Made by a program: the position numbers and the translations under genes | Shown: in pieces, positions 1-8,933 of the stretch | Position numbering within the stretch: the first letter of the stretch is position 1 | How the letters are laid out: every line of letters starts with the position of its first letter | Notes under the pieces: model-generated | Database searches by the model: none | Told to the model about the DNA's origin: nothing | Seen by the model: only the letters and a program-made list of their open reading frames with translations | Assembly: GCA_004380135.1 (NCBI GenBank) | Contig: QXCR01000034.1 | Coordinates: forward strand, 248,001-312,000 | DNA: 64,000 nucleotides | DNA from: Stemphylium vesicarium | Taxonomy: Eukaryota; Ascomycota; Dothideomycetes; Pleosporales; Pleosporaceae | Reading direction: 5' to 3'

Positions 1-2043
1 GCCGAGCAGAGTTCCTTTTGGTTCGTACGGATGCTGCCTTGGATCGCGCCGACAAGCACCTGTATTACAGACTCTCATACAATGTGGGCACTTCCAGTTG
101 TACGCTTCCATGACACTTACTGGCATCATGTCGTGTGCACGGAATAGCGTGCCGTAGCAATATGCCAAATCGCAGCTAGAGCAAAACGCCATCTTCCACT
201 TTGGGTGTCGGTGAAGACAGAAGTGGCACGATTTATGCTTGGCCATCCATTGTTTTGACTTTTTGTTGGAAGTCTTTTTGACATTCCCATATTCGTCCAC
301 AACAGGTTCCTCGTCCTCGGATGCGCTTTCGGGATGAGGGTTTTTGGGATCGACGAATGGGCGGACCCGTAGTTGCTCCTGGCAGACCTGGGCCAATGTT
401 TTCTTGCCTAGATACCGTCGTTCCTCTTGCAGTGGAAGCGGTGTCTTCTCGTTCACGTAGCCATCCATGTCAATGATTTGGGCGCGCCACTCTTCGTACT
501 CGTGGATGAGATCTGTCCACTTCCATTGCTCGACCCATGTATAGCCAGACTGGCAAGCACAGCTTCGGCCCATGCAGTAACAATCCAAACATACATCATA
601 GGGCTCCTCTATCTCAGGACTGTAAGAATACTTACAAGACTTGCAGCTCAGAAAGCGGTTGAAGATGTTGCATCGACAGTATGCACATGTAACGTTGCTG
701 TCATACGGTAGGAACTCTGGGTGTTCTCGTGAGTCCGGTGCGAACATCTCTGAGAGGAGGATTATCTTGTAGAGATCGAAAAGTTTCTTAAAGTCTTTCT
801 GCACTTGTTTGACCTTGACAAAGCGTTGGATCGTTTCAGCTTGCTCACCACCCGCCTCGACCTGAGCGCGAGCCCACTTGATGAAGCTAGAATACTTTAG
901 AAGGGTATAGTAGATTATGGCCTTGTTCTTATACTGTTCGTCACGGCAGACGACACGTGAGTTAGGCAGCGCTTCGTTCAAAGCGAGCTCAAGAGTTTCG
1001 ACGGTAGTGCGATTCCATGCTATCTTCATGGTGCGAGTACCACGATTCCAGACCTGGTGCGGCGCTAACGGGGGAATCAAGATGAAGTCGCCAGGTCGCT
1101 GCTCTACGACGTAGGTCTGGAATGGGGCCTTCTTCCATGCGATGAGCTGAGCGAAATGGTTCTCGACTTCGATGTCATGCCCCAATATTGAGAGCCAGTA
1201 CTCCGAGACAACATGGCGTTCCTTGCTCTCTGTCATGAACCAGATCGAGGATCCCGGCCGCTCCTGCTTACCGTCTTCGCTGATTGTGGTGGAAGCATTC
1301 ACCATGATGTTCTGACCAAGGGACGCGCACATCTCTCGATGGGAAGGGGTGTAGGTGCCTTCGTGACCGATGTAGCACATGAGGTTTTCGGCACGCATGT
1401 CGGGCGGAAGACTGCTCATGAGGTCTCCGGCTCTTCCAATGCCCCGGCCTTTGCGACCGCCGAACTCATCTAATGCGCCCGGTCCGCCTTGTTCGCCCGT
1501 GCTGTCATTCAGGTAGAACAAACTCGAGGGGATATGCTCCTTCAATTTGTCTTGCCACACCTGCGGGCAATCGATGTCCTTTAGGTATATGCGTTGTCTC
1601 TTCTTGTCGAGGTATCGATCGGGTGCGTCGAAGAACTGCTCAGTCAACTTAGTCATGTGCTTTAGATAGTGCTTGATGGTGAGAGGGATGTTCTCTTTGG
1701 CAGTAAGGTTGTGCGCGTTTTCGACTACATGCTTGTTAGCTTTGCGCGTCCACTGTTGCCTCAGGGCTTGCCTACCTTTGTCGCCGTGGTTGTCGCGCAG
1801 CCATGATGGCGTAAACGTCCATGGATCCAGTACTTCCTCAAAGCCGTCGATAACAAGAGGCTTCCCACCTATGATTACATGCAAAAGGACAAGCTTTTCG
1901 AACGCTTCTACTCCGTTGTTCGCGATCATCTCATACGATATACGGTCCACATATTGGAAGTTGTCGGCGTTCTCGACAAAAGTGTGAACGTCGAAATCCG
2001 GCGGGATGGGCTCAAATGAAGCCCTGGGGCGCGCGGCCGGCAT
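1..2043 (-). CDS. JmjC-domain protein with C-terminal zf-4CXXC_R1-like zinc finger (3' end outside window)
   Basis: An uninterrupted minus-strand frame runs 681 codons from the ATG at 2043 to base 1 with no stop, so the gene is truncated by the window edge. The JmjC core is visible. The first metal ligands are H235 and E237 in YTPSHREMCAS, and the third is probably H329 in IPPLAPHQVWN. This is the Fe(II)/2-oxoglutarate oxygenase arrangement (HxE...H) used by histone lysine demethylases and related hydroxylases. Cysteine clusters follow at about residues 441-486 (CAYCRC, CKSCKY, CLDCYCMGRSCAC) and 600-660 (CHFC, CSSCDLAYC, CPHCMRVC). They resemble the 4CXXC zinc finger of the R1 transcription repressor. 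A nuclear chromatin or transcription role is inferred from the domains; the substrate cannot be told. The gene is divergent from COQ2 with about 500 bp between starts. Confidence 0.8.
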   Translation of the reverse strand, partial: MPAARPRASFEPIPPDFDVHTFVENADNFQYVDRISYEMIANNGVEAFEKLVLLHVIIGGKPLVIDGFEEVLDPWTFTPSWLRDNHGDKGRQALRQQWTRKANKHVVENAHNLTAKENIPLTIKHYLKHMTKLTEQFFDAPDRYLDKKRQRIYLKDIDCPQVWQDKLKEHIPSSLFYLNDSTGEQGGPGALDEFGGRKGRGIGRAGDLMSSLPPDMRAENLMCYIGHEGTYTPSHREMCASLGQNIMVNASTTISEDGKQERPGSSIWFMTESKERHVVSEYWLSILGHDIEVENHFAQLIAWKKAPFQTYVVEQRPGDFILIPPLAPHQVWNRGTRTMKIAWNRTTVETLELALNEALPNSRVVCRDEQYKNKAIIYYTLLKYSSFIKWARAQVEAGGEQAETIQRFVKVKQVQKDFKKLFDLYKIILLSEMFAPDSREHPEFLPYDSNVTCAYCRCNIFNRFLSCKSCKYSYSPEIEEPYDVCLDCYCMGRSCACQSGYTWVEQWKWTDLIHEYEEWRAQIIDMDGYVNEKTPLPLQEERRYLGKKTLAQVCQEQLRVRPFVDPKNPHPESASEDEEPVVDEYGNVKKTSNKKSKQWMAKHKSCHFCLHRHPKWKMAFCSSCDLAYCYGTLFRAHDMMPVSVMEAYNWKCPHCMRVCNTGACRRDPRQHPYEPKGTLLG

Positions 2044-2545
2044 CGTTGTAATTGTTCCCTAGCATCCAGGAACACAATCGCGAACTGGGTGGGGTTGGAC
2101 TTTGGCAGCAGTCACTTCCGCGGCGCTGTCGCAATCGCAGATACGCAGAAACAGCCTCGAGTGAGATGTGAGGCGTGTTCGCGATCGCTTAGGAGGGATT
2201 TTCGCGAAAAAGGTGTTTCGAATATCGTCCTGGTGGCGGCGAGGTGAACCTTCGGAATGTGGACGCGACGGGCGACCGAAAGGCTGACAGTTATCACGTG
2301 CTCTCGAGAATTAGCGCGCACTAGCGTCTCGCACTCACTTTCACCAGTTCACTTCCTAGCGCATTGTCCGGAATATTCCGGCAGACAGTCAATCACTACG
2401 ATCATTGAAGACGTTCCTTTTCTTTAATACGATGGCACTTTAATATATTGCTCCGCACCCCGATCCAGCAACGACAGGCTTAATTCTTTTCGCGTGCCTC
2501 TACAAACCACAGTACAGGCCATCGTGACCGCCGGCGATACACATT
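2044..2545. promoter_or_regulatory. Divergent promoter between the JmjC gene and COQ2
   Basis: This 502-bp interval separates two diverging start codons and must hold both promoters and 5' leaders. A TA-rich patch (TTTAATATATTG) lies near 2440-2452, about 100 bp upstream of the COQ2 ATG. No clear coding sequence was found. Confidence 0.5.
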
Positions 2546-3811
2546 ATGACTTCGTTAAAGTTGCTTGTTGCAAAATCTGCAGCATTGTCTCAGTACCACG
2601 CTGGAAGAGCCACCAGATCACGTTTTACCCACACCAGTGCATTGGCCTCCCGATGGAAACGAGAACAGTCACCAGCATCCCTGCTGCCTACTATTCATCG
2701 ACCCCAATTTACTCAACTTGTCAAGGCGATACCTTCAAGGTCGCTGCATCCTCACTCAGGAGTCGCAACAGCAACAGCGCCGCAAGATGCGTCATCCAAG
2801 CGACTACCAGACTATACACCTCCAACTACGGGTTTGCTCTCTTACCTGCCTCGGAAGGCCGTCCCGTATGGCGAGCTGATGAGACTCGATAAACCCACTG
2901 GAACCTATTATCTCTTCTTTCCGTGCATGTTCAGCACACTTCTCGCTGCTACCATGGCTGCGCCTGTCGCTGCGCCATCAGCGGTCATTGGAACGACAGC
3001 CCTCTTCTTCACTGGAGCACTTGTAATGCGAGGTGCCGGATGCACCATTAATGATCTCTGGGACCGTAATCTCGACCCACATGTCGAGCGGACACGACTG
3101 CGTCCAATCGCCAGACGAGCCATTACACCCCAGGAAGCCATCGTCTTTCTGGGTGGACAGCTTACCACCGGCCTAGCTGTTCTTCTTTCTTTCCCATTCG
3201 AATGCTTCTGGTATGCAACGCCATCGCTTGTACTCGTCACGCTGTATCCCCTGGCGAAGCGCGTCACATACTACCCTCAATTCGTACTGGGCCTTACATT
3301 CTCCTGGGGCGCCATGATGGGATTTCCCGCCCTAGGTGTTGACTTGCTTTCAAATCAAGCAGCGCTTACTGCTGCAGCATATCTGTATGCCAGCAACGTT
3401 GCGTGGACGGTCTTGTACGACATGATATACGCTCACATGGATATCAAGGATGACGTAAAAGCTGGTATCAAGAGTATCGCCCTCAAGCACGAGAAGGAAA
3501 CCAAGAAAGTGCTGTCTGGTCTCGCTGTTGTTCAGCTAGGTCTGCTATTCGCCACAGGAGTTGCAGCAGGACTTGGCCCGGTCTTCTTCGTCGGCTCAGT
3601 TGGGGGAGCTGCACTTACCCTGGGAACCATGATTCGACGAGTCAAACTGAAGGAGGTCAAGAACTGTTGGTGGTGGTTTGTGAACGGCGCATGGTTTACG
3701 GGAGGTGCGGTCAGTCTGGGTCTGGCCGGAGAATATACCGCACATCTTCTGGGTTGGTACGGTGACGCAGAGAAAGAGGAGGGTCGAAGCCAGACACCTG
3801 CTGCTGCGTAA
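2546..3811 (+). CDS. COQ2: 4-hydroxybenzoate polyprenyltransferase, mitochondrial (Coq2)
   Basis: This single-exon gene encodes 421 aa. The protein attaches the polyprenyl tail to 4-hydroxybenzoate in ubiquinone synthesis and sits in the inner mitochondrial membrane. The first aspartate-rich motif is NDLWDRNLD at residues 169-177. The second is YDMIYAHMDIKDD at about 291-303. These are the Mg2+/prenyl-diphosphate sites of the UbiA superfamily. About eight hydrophobic segments follow, as in the family. The first about 90 residues are rich in S, R and A and poor in acids, fitting a mitochondrial presequence. The ATG at 2546 was chosen because it gives this leader. Length is close to yeast Coq2 plus a longer presequence. 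Identification is firm. Confidence 0.95.
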   Translation: MTSLKLLVAKSAALSQYHAGRATRSRFTHTSALASRWKREQSPASLLPTIHRPQFTQLVKAIPSRSLHPHSGVATATAPQDASSKRLPDYTPPTTGLLSYLPRKAVPYGELMRLDKPTGTYYLFFPCMFSTLLAATMAAPVAAPSAVIGTTALFFTGALVMRGAGCTINDLWDRNLDPHVERTRLRPIARRAITPQEAIVFLGGQLTTGLAVLLSFPFECFWYATPSLVLVTLYPLAKRVTYYPQFVLGLTFSWGAMMGFPALGVDLLSNQAALTAAAYLYASNVAWTVLYDMIYAHMDIKDDVKAGIKSIALKHEKETKKVLSGLAVVQLGLLFATGVAAGLGPVFFVGSVGGAALTLGTMIRRVKLKEVKNCWWWFVNGAWFTGGAVSLGLAGEYTAHLLGWYGDAEKEEGRSQTPAAA

Positions 3812-5722
3812 TACCAACATACGAGGCTATGAAACGGTACGCGAGGAGCGTGTGAGAGCGATTCAAAAAGATCTTATCGCATATTGGCAAACTATCGTAC
3901 ATTATCCGTGTATCAGTACGAGTCGTAATGTTATAACGAAATTCACACAACATGGCTGGGGCTCTAGCATACACAGACCGTACAGCCTCATGGGCAGCGC
4001 CCTATCATCGAAACACTGATTACCTGCCATAAATAATCTGTGGGTGTCGGTGTGTTTGCAAAGTAGCAAAGCCCGAAGCGTTGCAGGATGAACGCCATCT
4101 TCATTATCGTGAGCTATATTATTTCTAGGCATTCGTGCGCTGATTCTTTACGCTTCATCAAGTCAGTTTTCTGGTTTAGGGAATGTGAGAACTGCGATTG
4201 AGGATTTCAGTATGGACCGAACAAAAGGGAGAGAGTTCTATATTCACTTGAACTGGCTCTAGTAAATATTGAAACGAGGAAATGTATGGGGTAGTCAAAG
4301 CTTTAGACGGGGGTTACGACGGCATTAGTCATCGATGCCTTCATCGTCTTTCTTCATGCGCTGGACGGTTCTCTCGGACTGTAGATCCGTCATCGTTAGG
4401 TGGTGGTTTTTCAGAGTCAGCAGTTGACATCCCTCGCGCTTTCCAGTCAAGTCGCGGTAGATCAAAGTGAAAGAAAGCCCTGCCGAGTAAGGGACCATAG
4501 GTAGAACAGCTACCATCAGTTCACTTCAAATATTAAGTTTGACCTTAATAATCATCGACGTCGTACCTATCCGCTGGTTTTATCCGCAATCCTCTTGGGC
4601 GTGGTGGCCCATCATTAGAGTAGGATGCTCCTGTCCGTGGGGACTGTTCCAGCCTCGCGGCTCACTATTTCACGACACTAAGGCGTTGGTAGCAGCTGAA
4701 CCGACTAGACTTGCTGGAACATCGGAAACCTCATATAGAAACACGGTACTCTTGATTCTGTTCATTTTCTAGTCGCTTCGATCTCATTTGCTAGCTTCAG
4801 TCCACGTGCCATTTCAACTTGGTCGCTAGTAATGGAAGCGATCGCCGGCGAATAGTAGTACAGCAACACAGAGAACATCGGCTGTAACACGAGAATGGCG
4901 TTGTCTCACTATTTTCTTTTCGATATGGGGTTTAGTCCAGCCTGTATGCCACTCACCTTCTCTGCCTAACTAAGCCGTAGACACCAAGCCTTTGAATTTG
5001 TTTACCCAATGGCGAGAGACCAGCTTGTAAGAACCCGGGACAAGCTGAACAGAAGACTGTGTCTTTAACATTGTAGACAGCGGTCGTCCCAATGATGAAG
5101 GTCCTGAAGATAACAGTCAGAGTTTTTCCAGTGAATCTGCTGTCCTCGCATTGTTCTCGCCGATACCGAGATGCGATGTCTTTCGACTGTACACTCCAAT
5201 GTCAATAGCGCCTTCGCTGAGAACATTCTGGTGACATATTTTACAGTACGTCGCACTATCTCCGAATTTCAGCATCAGATGAGACCTGAGTATTTGTTTC
5301 GTTTCGTCGGCCTCTCTTTCGCACGGCTGGCTGCTGTTTTGTTCCCAATTTCTGTAATAGCTTGGTTCGAACAACATGTCTTCGGCTACGTGCGATTCAC
5401 TCCATTTTTCTCACGATGAAATTCGCGCCGAAACACCTTTTTCGAGATGCACAGCCAATGCTTCCTGGGAGATAGAAATGGGGCAGATGATCATGGCCTT
5501 CGTCTACTCGAGGCGTCCCTGCCAAGTGTGGCGTTCTGCCGCTCAGACCCGCCCTGTGACAGCATAGCTTCCCCAACTTCCACCTCCAGCTTCGCGCAAC
5601 ATCCCCGCCAACTGTCTACTGAGGTACCTCATAACCTGACAGAGCGCTGCAGTTAATAAAGCTAGCCTTGAATTCATCTGTAAAGTAATCTGAGCGCGCG
5701 AGACAGCAGCAGCGCCGCAGCA
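3812..5722. other. Intergenic, no supported gene
   Basis: About 1.9 kb between COQ2 and VPS29. It contains only short open frames on both strands (for example minus 4325-4516 and minus 5117-5377). None has a recognisable domain or convincing splice structure. It probably holds the COQ2 3' UTR and the VPS29 promoter. The stretch around 5690-5720 just before the VPS29 ATG is GC- and CAG-rich. Confidence 0.5.
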
Positions 5723-6549
5723 ATGGCTTCGCGACTGGTGCTGGTCCTAGGCGACCTCTTCATACCAGACCGAGCTTCCGTATGTTTCCCAAGCTACATG
5801 TACATTGCTAAACCTCACAAACTTACAGGTGACATAGGATATACCCGCAAAGGTACGCTTCGACCTACCCTTATCACCACCACTTCCTACATCCTACAAT
5901 CTACATGCGTATGCGCTCACACCGTCCCATAGTTCAAGAAACTCCTCGCGCCTGGAAAGATCGGCCAGATTCTATGTCTAGGCAACATGACAGACCGCGA
6001 AACGTACGAGTTCCTGCGCGCCATTGCACCCGACCTACAAATCGTAAAAGGCGACTTCGACGTCGAAGCCCCGAACCTCGCGCTGTCAAAAGTAGTCACA
6101 CACGGCAGTCTGCGCATAGGCTTTACGCATGGTCACACCATCATACCACCGGGCGATGGCGATAGTCTGCTGATAGCAGCGCGACAGATGGACGTCGACG
6201 TGCTGTTGTGGGGAGGCACCCACAAGTTTGAGGCTTATGAGATGGAGGGCAAGTTCTTCGTAAACCCAGGGAGCGCAACAGGAGCTATGAGCACAAGTTG
6301 GTGGACTGAGGACGAGGACCCGACCCCTAGTTTCGTGTTGATGGATGTAAGTTTATCCAGGACCTTGTTTCACAAGCGGGGAGAACCATCAAGCCATGGG
6401 GCCACGAGAGTGTGAGGCTAACAGACCATCAGGTTCAAGGTGACGTACTCGTACTCTACGTCTACCAACTACGTAAAGACGCCGAAGGCAACGAAAACGT
6501 CGCAGTGGAAAAGGTGTCATTCCGGAAAAACGGCGGCGGTGCATCATAG
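5723..6549 (+). CDS. VPS29: Retromer subunit Vps29
   Basis: Four exons join in frame: 5723-5779, 5838-5852, 5933-6346 and 6433-6549, giving 200 aa. Vps29 is the metallophosphoesterase-fold scaffold of the retromer core (Vps26-Vps29-Vps35), which retrieves receptors from endosomes to the Golgi. The N-terminus reads LVLGDLFIPDR, then the conserved KFKKLLAPGKIGQILC, then LGNMTDRETYEFL, VKGDFD, FTHGH, LLWGGTHKFEA and FVNPGSATGA. This is the Vps29 signature order from start to end. The human LGDLHIPHR histidine is Phe here. All introns are 58-86 nt with GT/AG ends. Exon 2 is only 15 nt (DIPAK), which gene finders may miss. Its acceptor at 5837 was chosen because the AG at 5828 would place a stop in frame. 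Confidence 0.93.
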
Positions 6550-7713
6550 GAAAGGGTGTCACGATTACCGACGCTGGGACAGACGGCTCATGAAATGGTT
6601 TCACGCATTAACGGGTAAACAAAAGAGGTTCTACAGCCTCTCACTAGCCAATGCGCATGCATGCATCGACCCTCCTCCCCCGAAAGGACCCAGTAGAAGA
6701 GCGCACGCAGTGTCACAATACCAACATGCCCCCCGAACATGGTGCCCCGAACATGGTACCCCAATACAAAGAAGGCTATCAAATGACGATTTTAGTTGGC
6801 CTCGGACTTGTTTCCGCCATAGTGATTTACCCTAATACTCTAACACAATGCCGTGCAATGATTCGACTGCAAGCTTGCAACAAACCCTCTTTTTGTTTCC
6901 TCTATCCTTTTCGGCAGCACACATGAACTCTAGTCTATCATCTAAACTCCATGTAGACGGAACCACCACTCACCTTCCCCAGGGTCCCGCAAGGGGAAAT
7001 TCCGTTAACCGCCCCCCCCCCCGGGGCGTCCGATGACAAAGCAAAGGAAACACCCGAGATACACTTACCCACGCAGTGCTAAAGTAGCTCACCTGAGCCT
7101 CGTGTCATCTGTCGCCCTCTGTCTGTCTGTTTGGGTCTTGCTCCGCTTTTCCTCTTCATCTCGGGGGTTTACCCCACATTTCCTTTTGGCTTGTAACCCA
7201 GCAATGTTACCTACACTAACGAAGCTCGTACAACGGTCTCACAGCGGTTTTGATTGTGGGAGAGGAGCATCGAGAGGGTGGGGTGGGGTGAAGTGCAAGG
7301 ATAGAGGGGTTTTTGTGTATGTGTGTCTCGGACTTGCTTTCTTTTTCTTGCCGTCGCCTCAGATTCAAGTCTCGTGAGATGTGAAATGGAAGATGGACAC
7401 TGCGTGTAAGTGAAGAAGAGAAACTCAGCCGATACGGGACCGGTTTACGAGGGGATCATCATTGCAGCTCGTTTCGAAATTTTTCTTTGGCCGACTTCAA
7501 GCCGGATGTTCGTAGATGATCTTCATGATCGCTATTCTCCGAGAAACTCGCGCATCATCGATCGAACGAATGAAGGAATGGATGATAGACAGCAAGCCAA
7601 GCAGCCCTAACCATGCGAACTGGCCCTGTCACTCTACCATACTTTAGTATGCTATACTACACTACTGAGACCCCTTCGCCACCCGCGCACTAACTAGTCC
7701 CCTCTACTCTAGC
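6550..7713. other. Intergenic with poly-C tract, no supported gene
   Basis: About 1.16 kb lies between the convergent 3' ends of VPS29 and the MET22-like gene. An uninterrupted run of 11 C occurs at 7012-7022. No recognisable protein or structural RNA was seen; both 3' UTRs are expected here. Confidence 0.5.
7012..7022 (+). repeat. Homopolymer C tract (11 C)
   Basis: Eleven consecutive C residues are followed by GGGG, in the intergenic region between two convergent genes. It may be length-polymorphic and prone to sequencing error. Confidence 0.85.
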
Positions 7714-8865
7714 TCACGAGTCCCTTTTCTTTAGCACGTCCATGACGGCGCGACCAACCTGCTCAAAGAGACCAGGCATGCAGGCAATCATACCCCAGTT
7801 CCGCTCCCCCTTGATCTTGCGGCCATTGGCAAAGTCGATTTGCTCGCCCTTGAAGTCGCTAATCACGCCGCCGGCCTCCTGGAACAGAAGATGGCCGCCG
7901 GCGTGATCCCAGACGTAGGTAAAGCGGTCGAGCGTCTTTGGGATGCGCACCATGACGTCTGTTGCGCCGAGAGTGAGAGCGACGTACTTCATCTGCTGCG
8001 ACCAGAGCACTGTGCCTGGCCAGGATGCGCCGAGCGATGTTGCAACGGCGTTGTGCTCGGGTTGGGATAGCGAGGTTTTGCCTATTGTTGCTTCGACGAA
8101 GTTTAGCTCTGAGGGTTTTTTCGCGGGAAGGGTCGTCAGGTCCACGTGTCGCGCTTCTGCTCCCAGACCCTTTGCGTCCATGGTTCGGATAAACGTGCCC
8201 TGTCCTTTAACGGCGGAAAGTACGACGCCGAACCCATCTTTGTCCACCTTGTCTTCGTGGATGCTTGTCTCGCCGAGCTTTCCTTGCACAGGAAATGCAA
8301 GGTTGGGACACGCAATCACACCCACTTGCTGCACGCCGTCAACGAGCAAACACAGACAAACGGCGTATTGCTGGCCCTGCATGAAAGTCGCCGTGCCATC
8401 GACAGGATCCATGACCCAGACGCGTCCAGATCCCGTGACTTCTTCTTTCCCACCCCGATCAATCAGTTCGAACATGTGCTCCTTATTTGTGGGGAACGCT
8501 AGCGCTTGCTCTTCTTCCTTCCCCCGCACGTGCGCGTTCCCCTCCCCTTGGCCGTTTGCATCAAGACCTGCATGAGCCTCCTCCTTTGCCTGTTGTACAA
8601 GCTGCCACACACGGTCCGCAAGTTGCTCGTTTTGTCGCAATGCATCTGCGCTCTCCTCGCCCAGAAATGCGTCTTGGGGATACACAGCATGCAGGGCGGA
8701 TATGAGGAGTGCTTGTGCGGCGAAATCTGCAATGGTTACGGGACTGTCGTCTGCTTTTGTCTCGGCGGACACGTTGTTGGAGAGGCTGCGAAGGACGGAT
8801 TTGGTAAGAAGGGATGCACGATGGACGGCGCGTAAGGCAAGCCGAAGCTCTGCGGTGTAGGCCAT
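7714..8865 (-). CDS. MET22: 3'(2'),5'-bisphosphate nucleotidase (Met22/Hal2 type)
   Basis: Single exon, 383 aa. The enzyme hydrolyses 3'-phosphoadenosine 5'-phosphate (PAP), the by-product of sulfate assimilation, to AMP. In yeast it is the Li+/Na+-sensitive salt-tolerance target Hal2. The lithium-sensitive phosphatase motifs are all present: FLGEESADA (about 67-75), DPVDGT (153-158) followed by FMQGQQYAVCLCLL as in Hal2, and WDHAGGHLLFQEAGG near the C-terminus. These residues bind the catalytic metals. It is slightly longer than the 357-aa yeast protein because of an acidic, E/G-rich insert around residues 95-125. The stop lies about 1.2 kb from the VPS29 3' end on the opposite strand. The function call is strong; exact substrate preference is inferred from family. 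Confidence 0.92.
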   Translation of the reverse strand: MAYTAELRLALRAVHRASLLTKSVLRSLSNNVSAETKADDSPVTIADFAAQALLISALHAVYPQDAFLGEESADALRQNEQLADRVWQLVQQAKEEAHAGLDANGQGEGNAHVRGKEEEQALAFPTNKEHMFELIDRGGKEEVTGSGRVWVMDPVDGTATFMQGQQYAVCLCLLVDGVQQVGVIACPNLAFPVQGKLGETSIHEDKVDKDGFGVVLSAVKGQGTFIRTMDAKGLGAEARHVDLTTLPAKKPSELNFVEATIGKTSLSQPEHNAVATSLGASWPGTVLWSQQMKYVALTLGATDVMVRIPKTLDRFTYVWDHAGGHLLFQEAGGVISDFKGEQIDFANGRKIKGERNWGMIACMPGLFEQVGRAVMDVLKKRDS

Positions 8866-8911
8866 TGTGGTGGTGTCGGAAGTTTCGGTCCTGATGGCGT
8901 GATACGTGATG

Positions 8912-8933
8912 TGCTGCTGCTGCTGCTGTTGTT
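8912..8933 (+). repeat. TGC/CTG trinucleotide microsatellite
   Basis: Six or so consecutive TGC units lie immediately upstream (50-70 bp) of the MET22-like ATG, probably in its 5' leader. A short CAG repeat would appear in the transcript. Confidence 0.8.

Noticed and set aside
4325..4516. Minus-strand 63-codon frame ending in a charged KKDDEGIDD tail
   Set aside because: Looked like the last exon of a gene, but no upstream exon or domain could be found.
5117..5377. Minus-strand 86-codon frame with a CKICHQ segment, looking like part of a zinc finger
   Set aside because: A single C-x2-C with no following ligands and no adjoining exons; probably chance.
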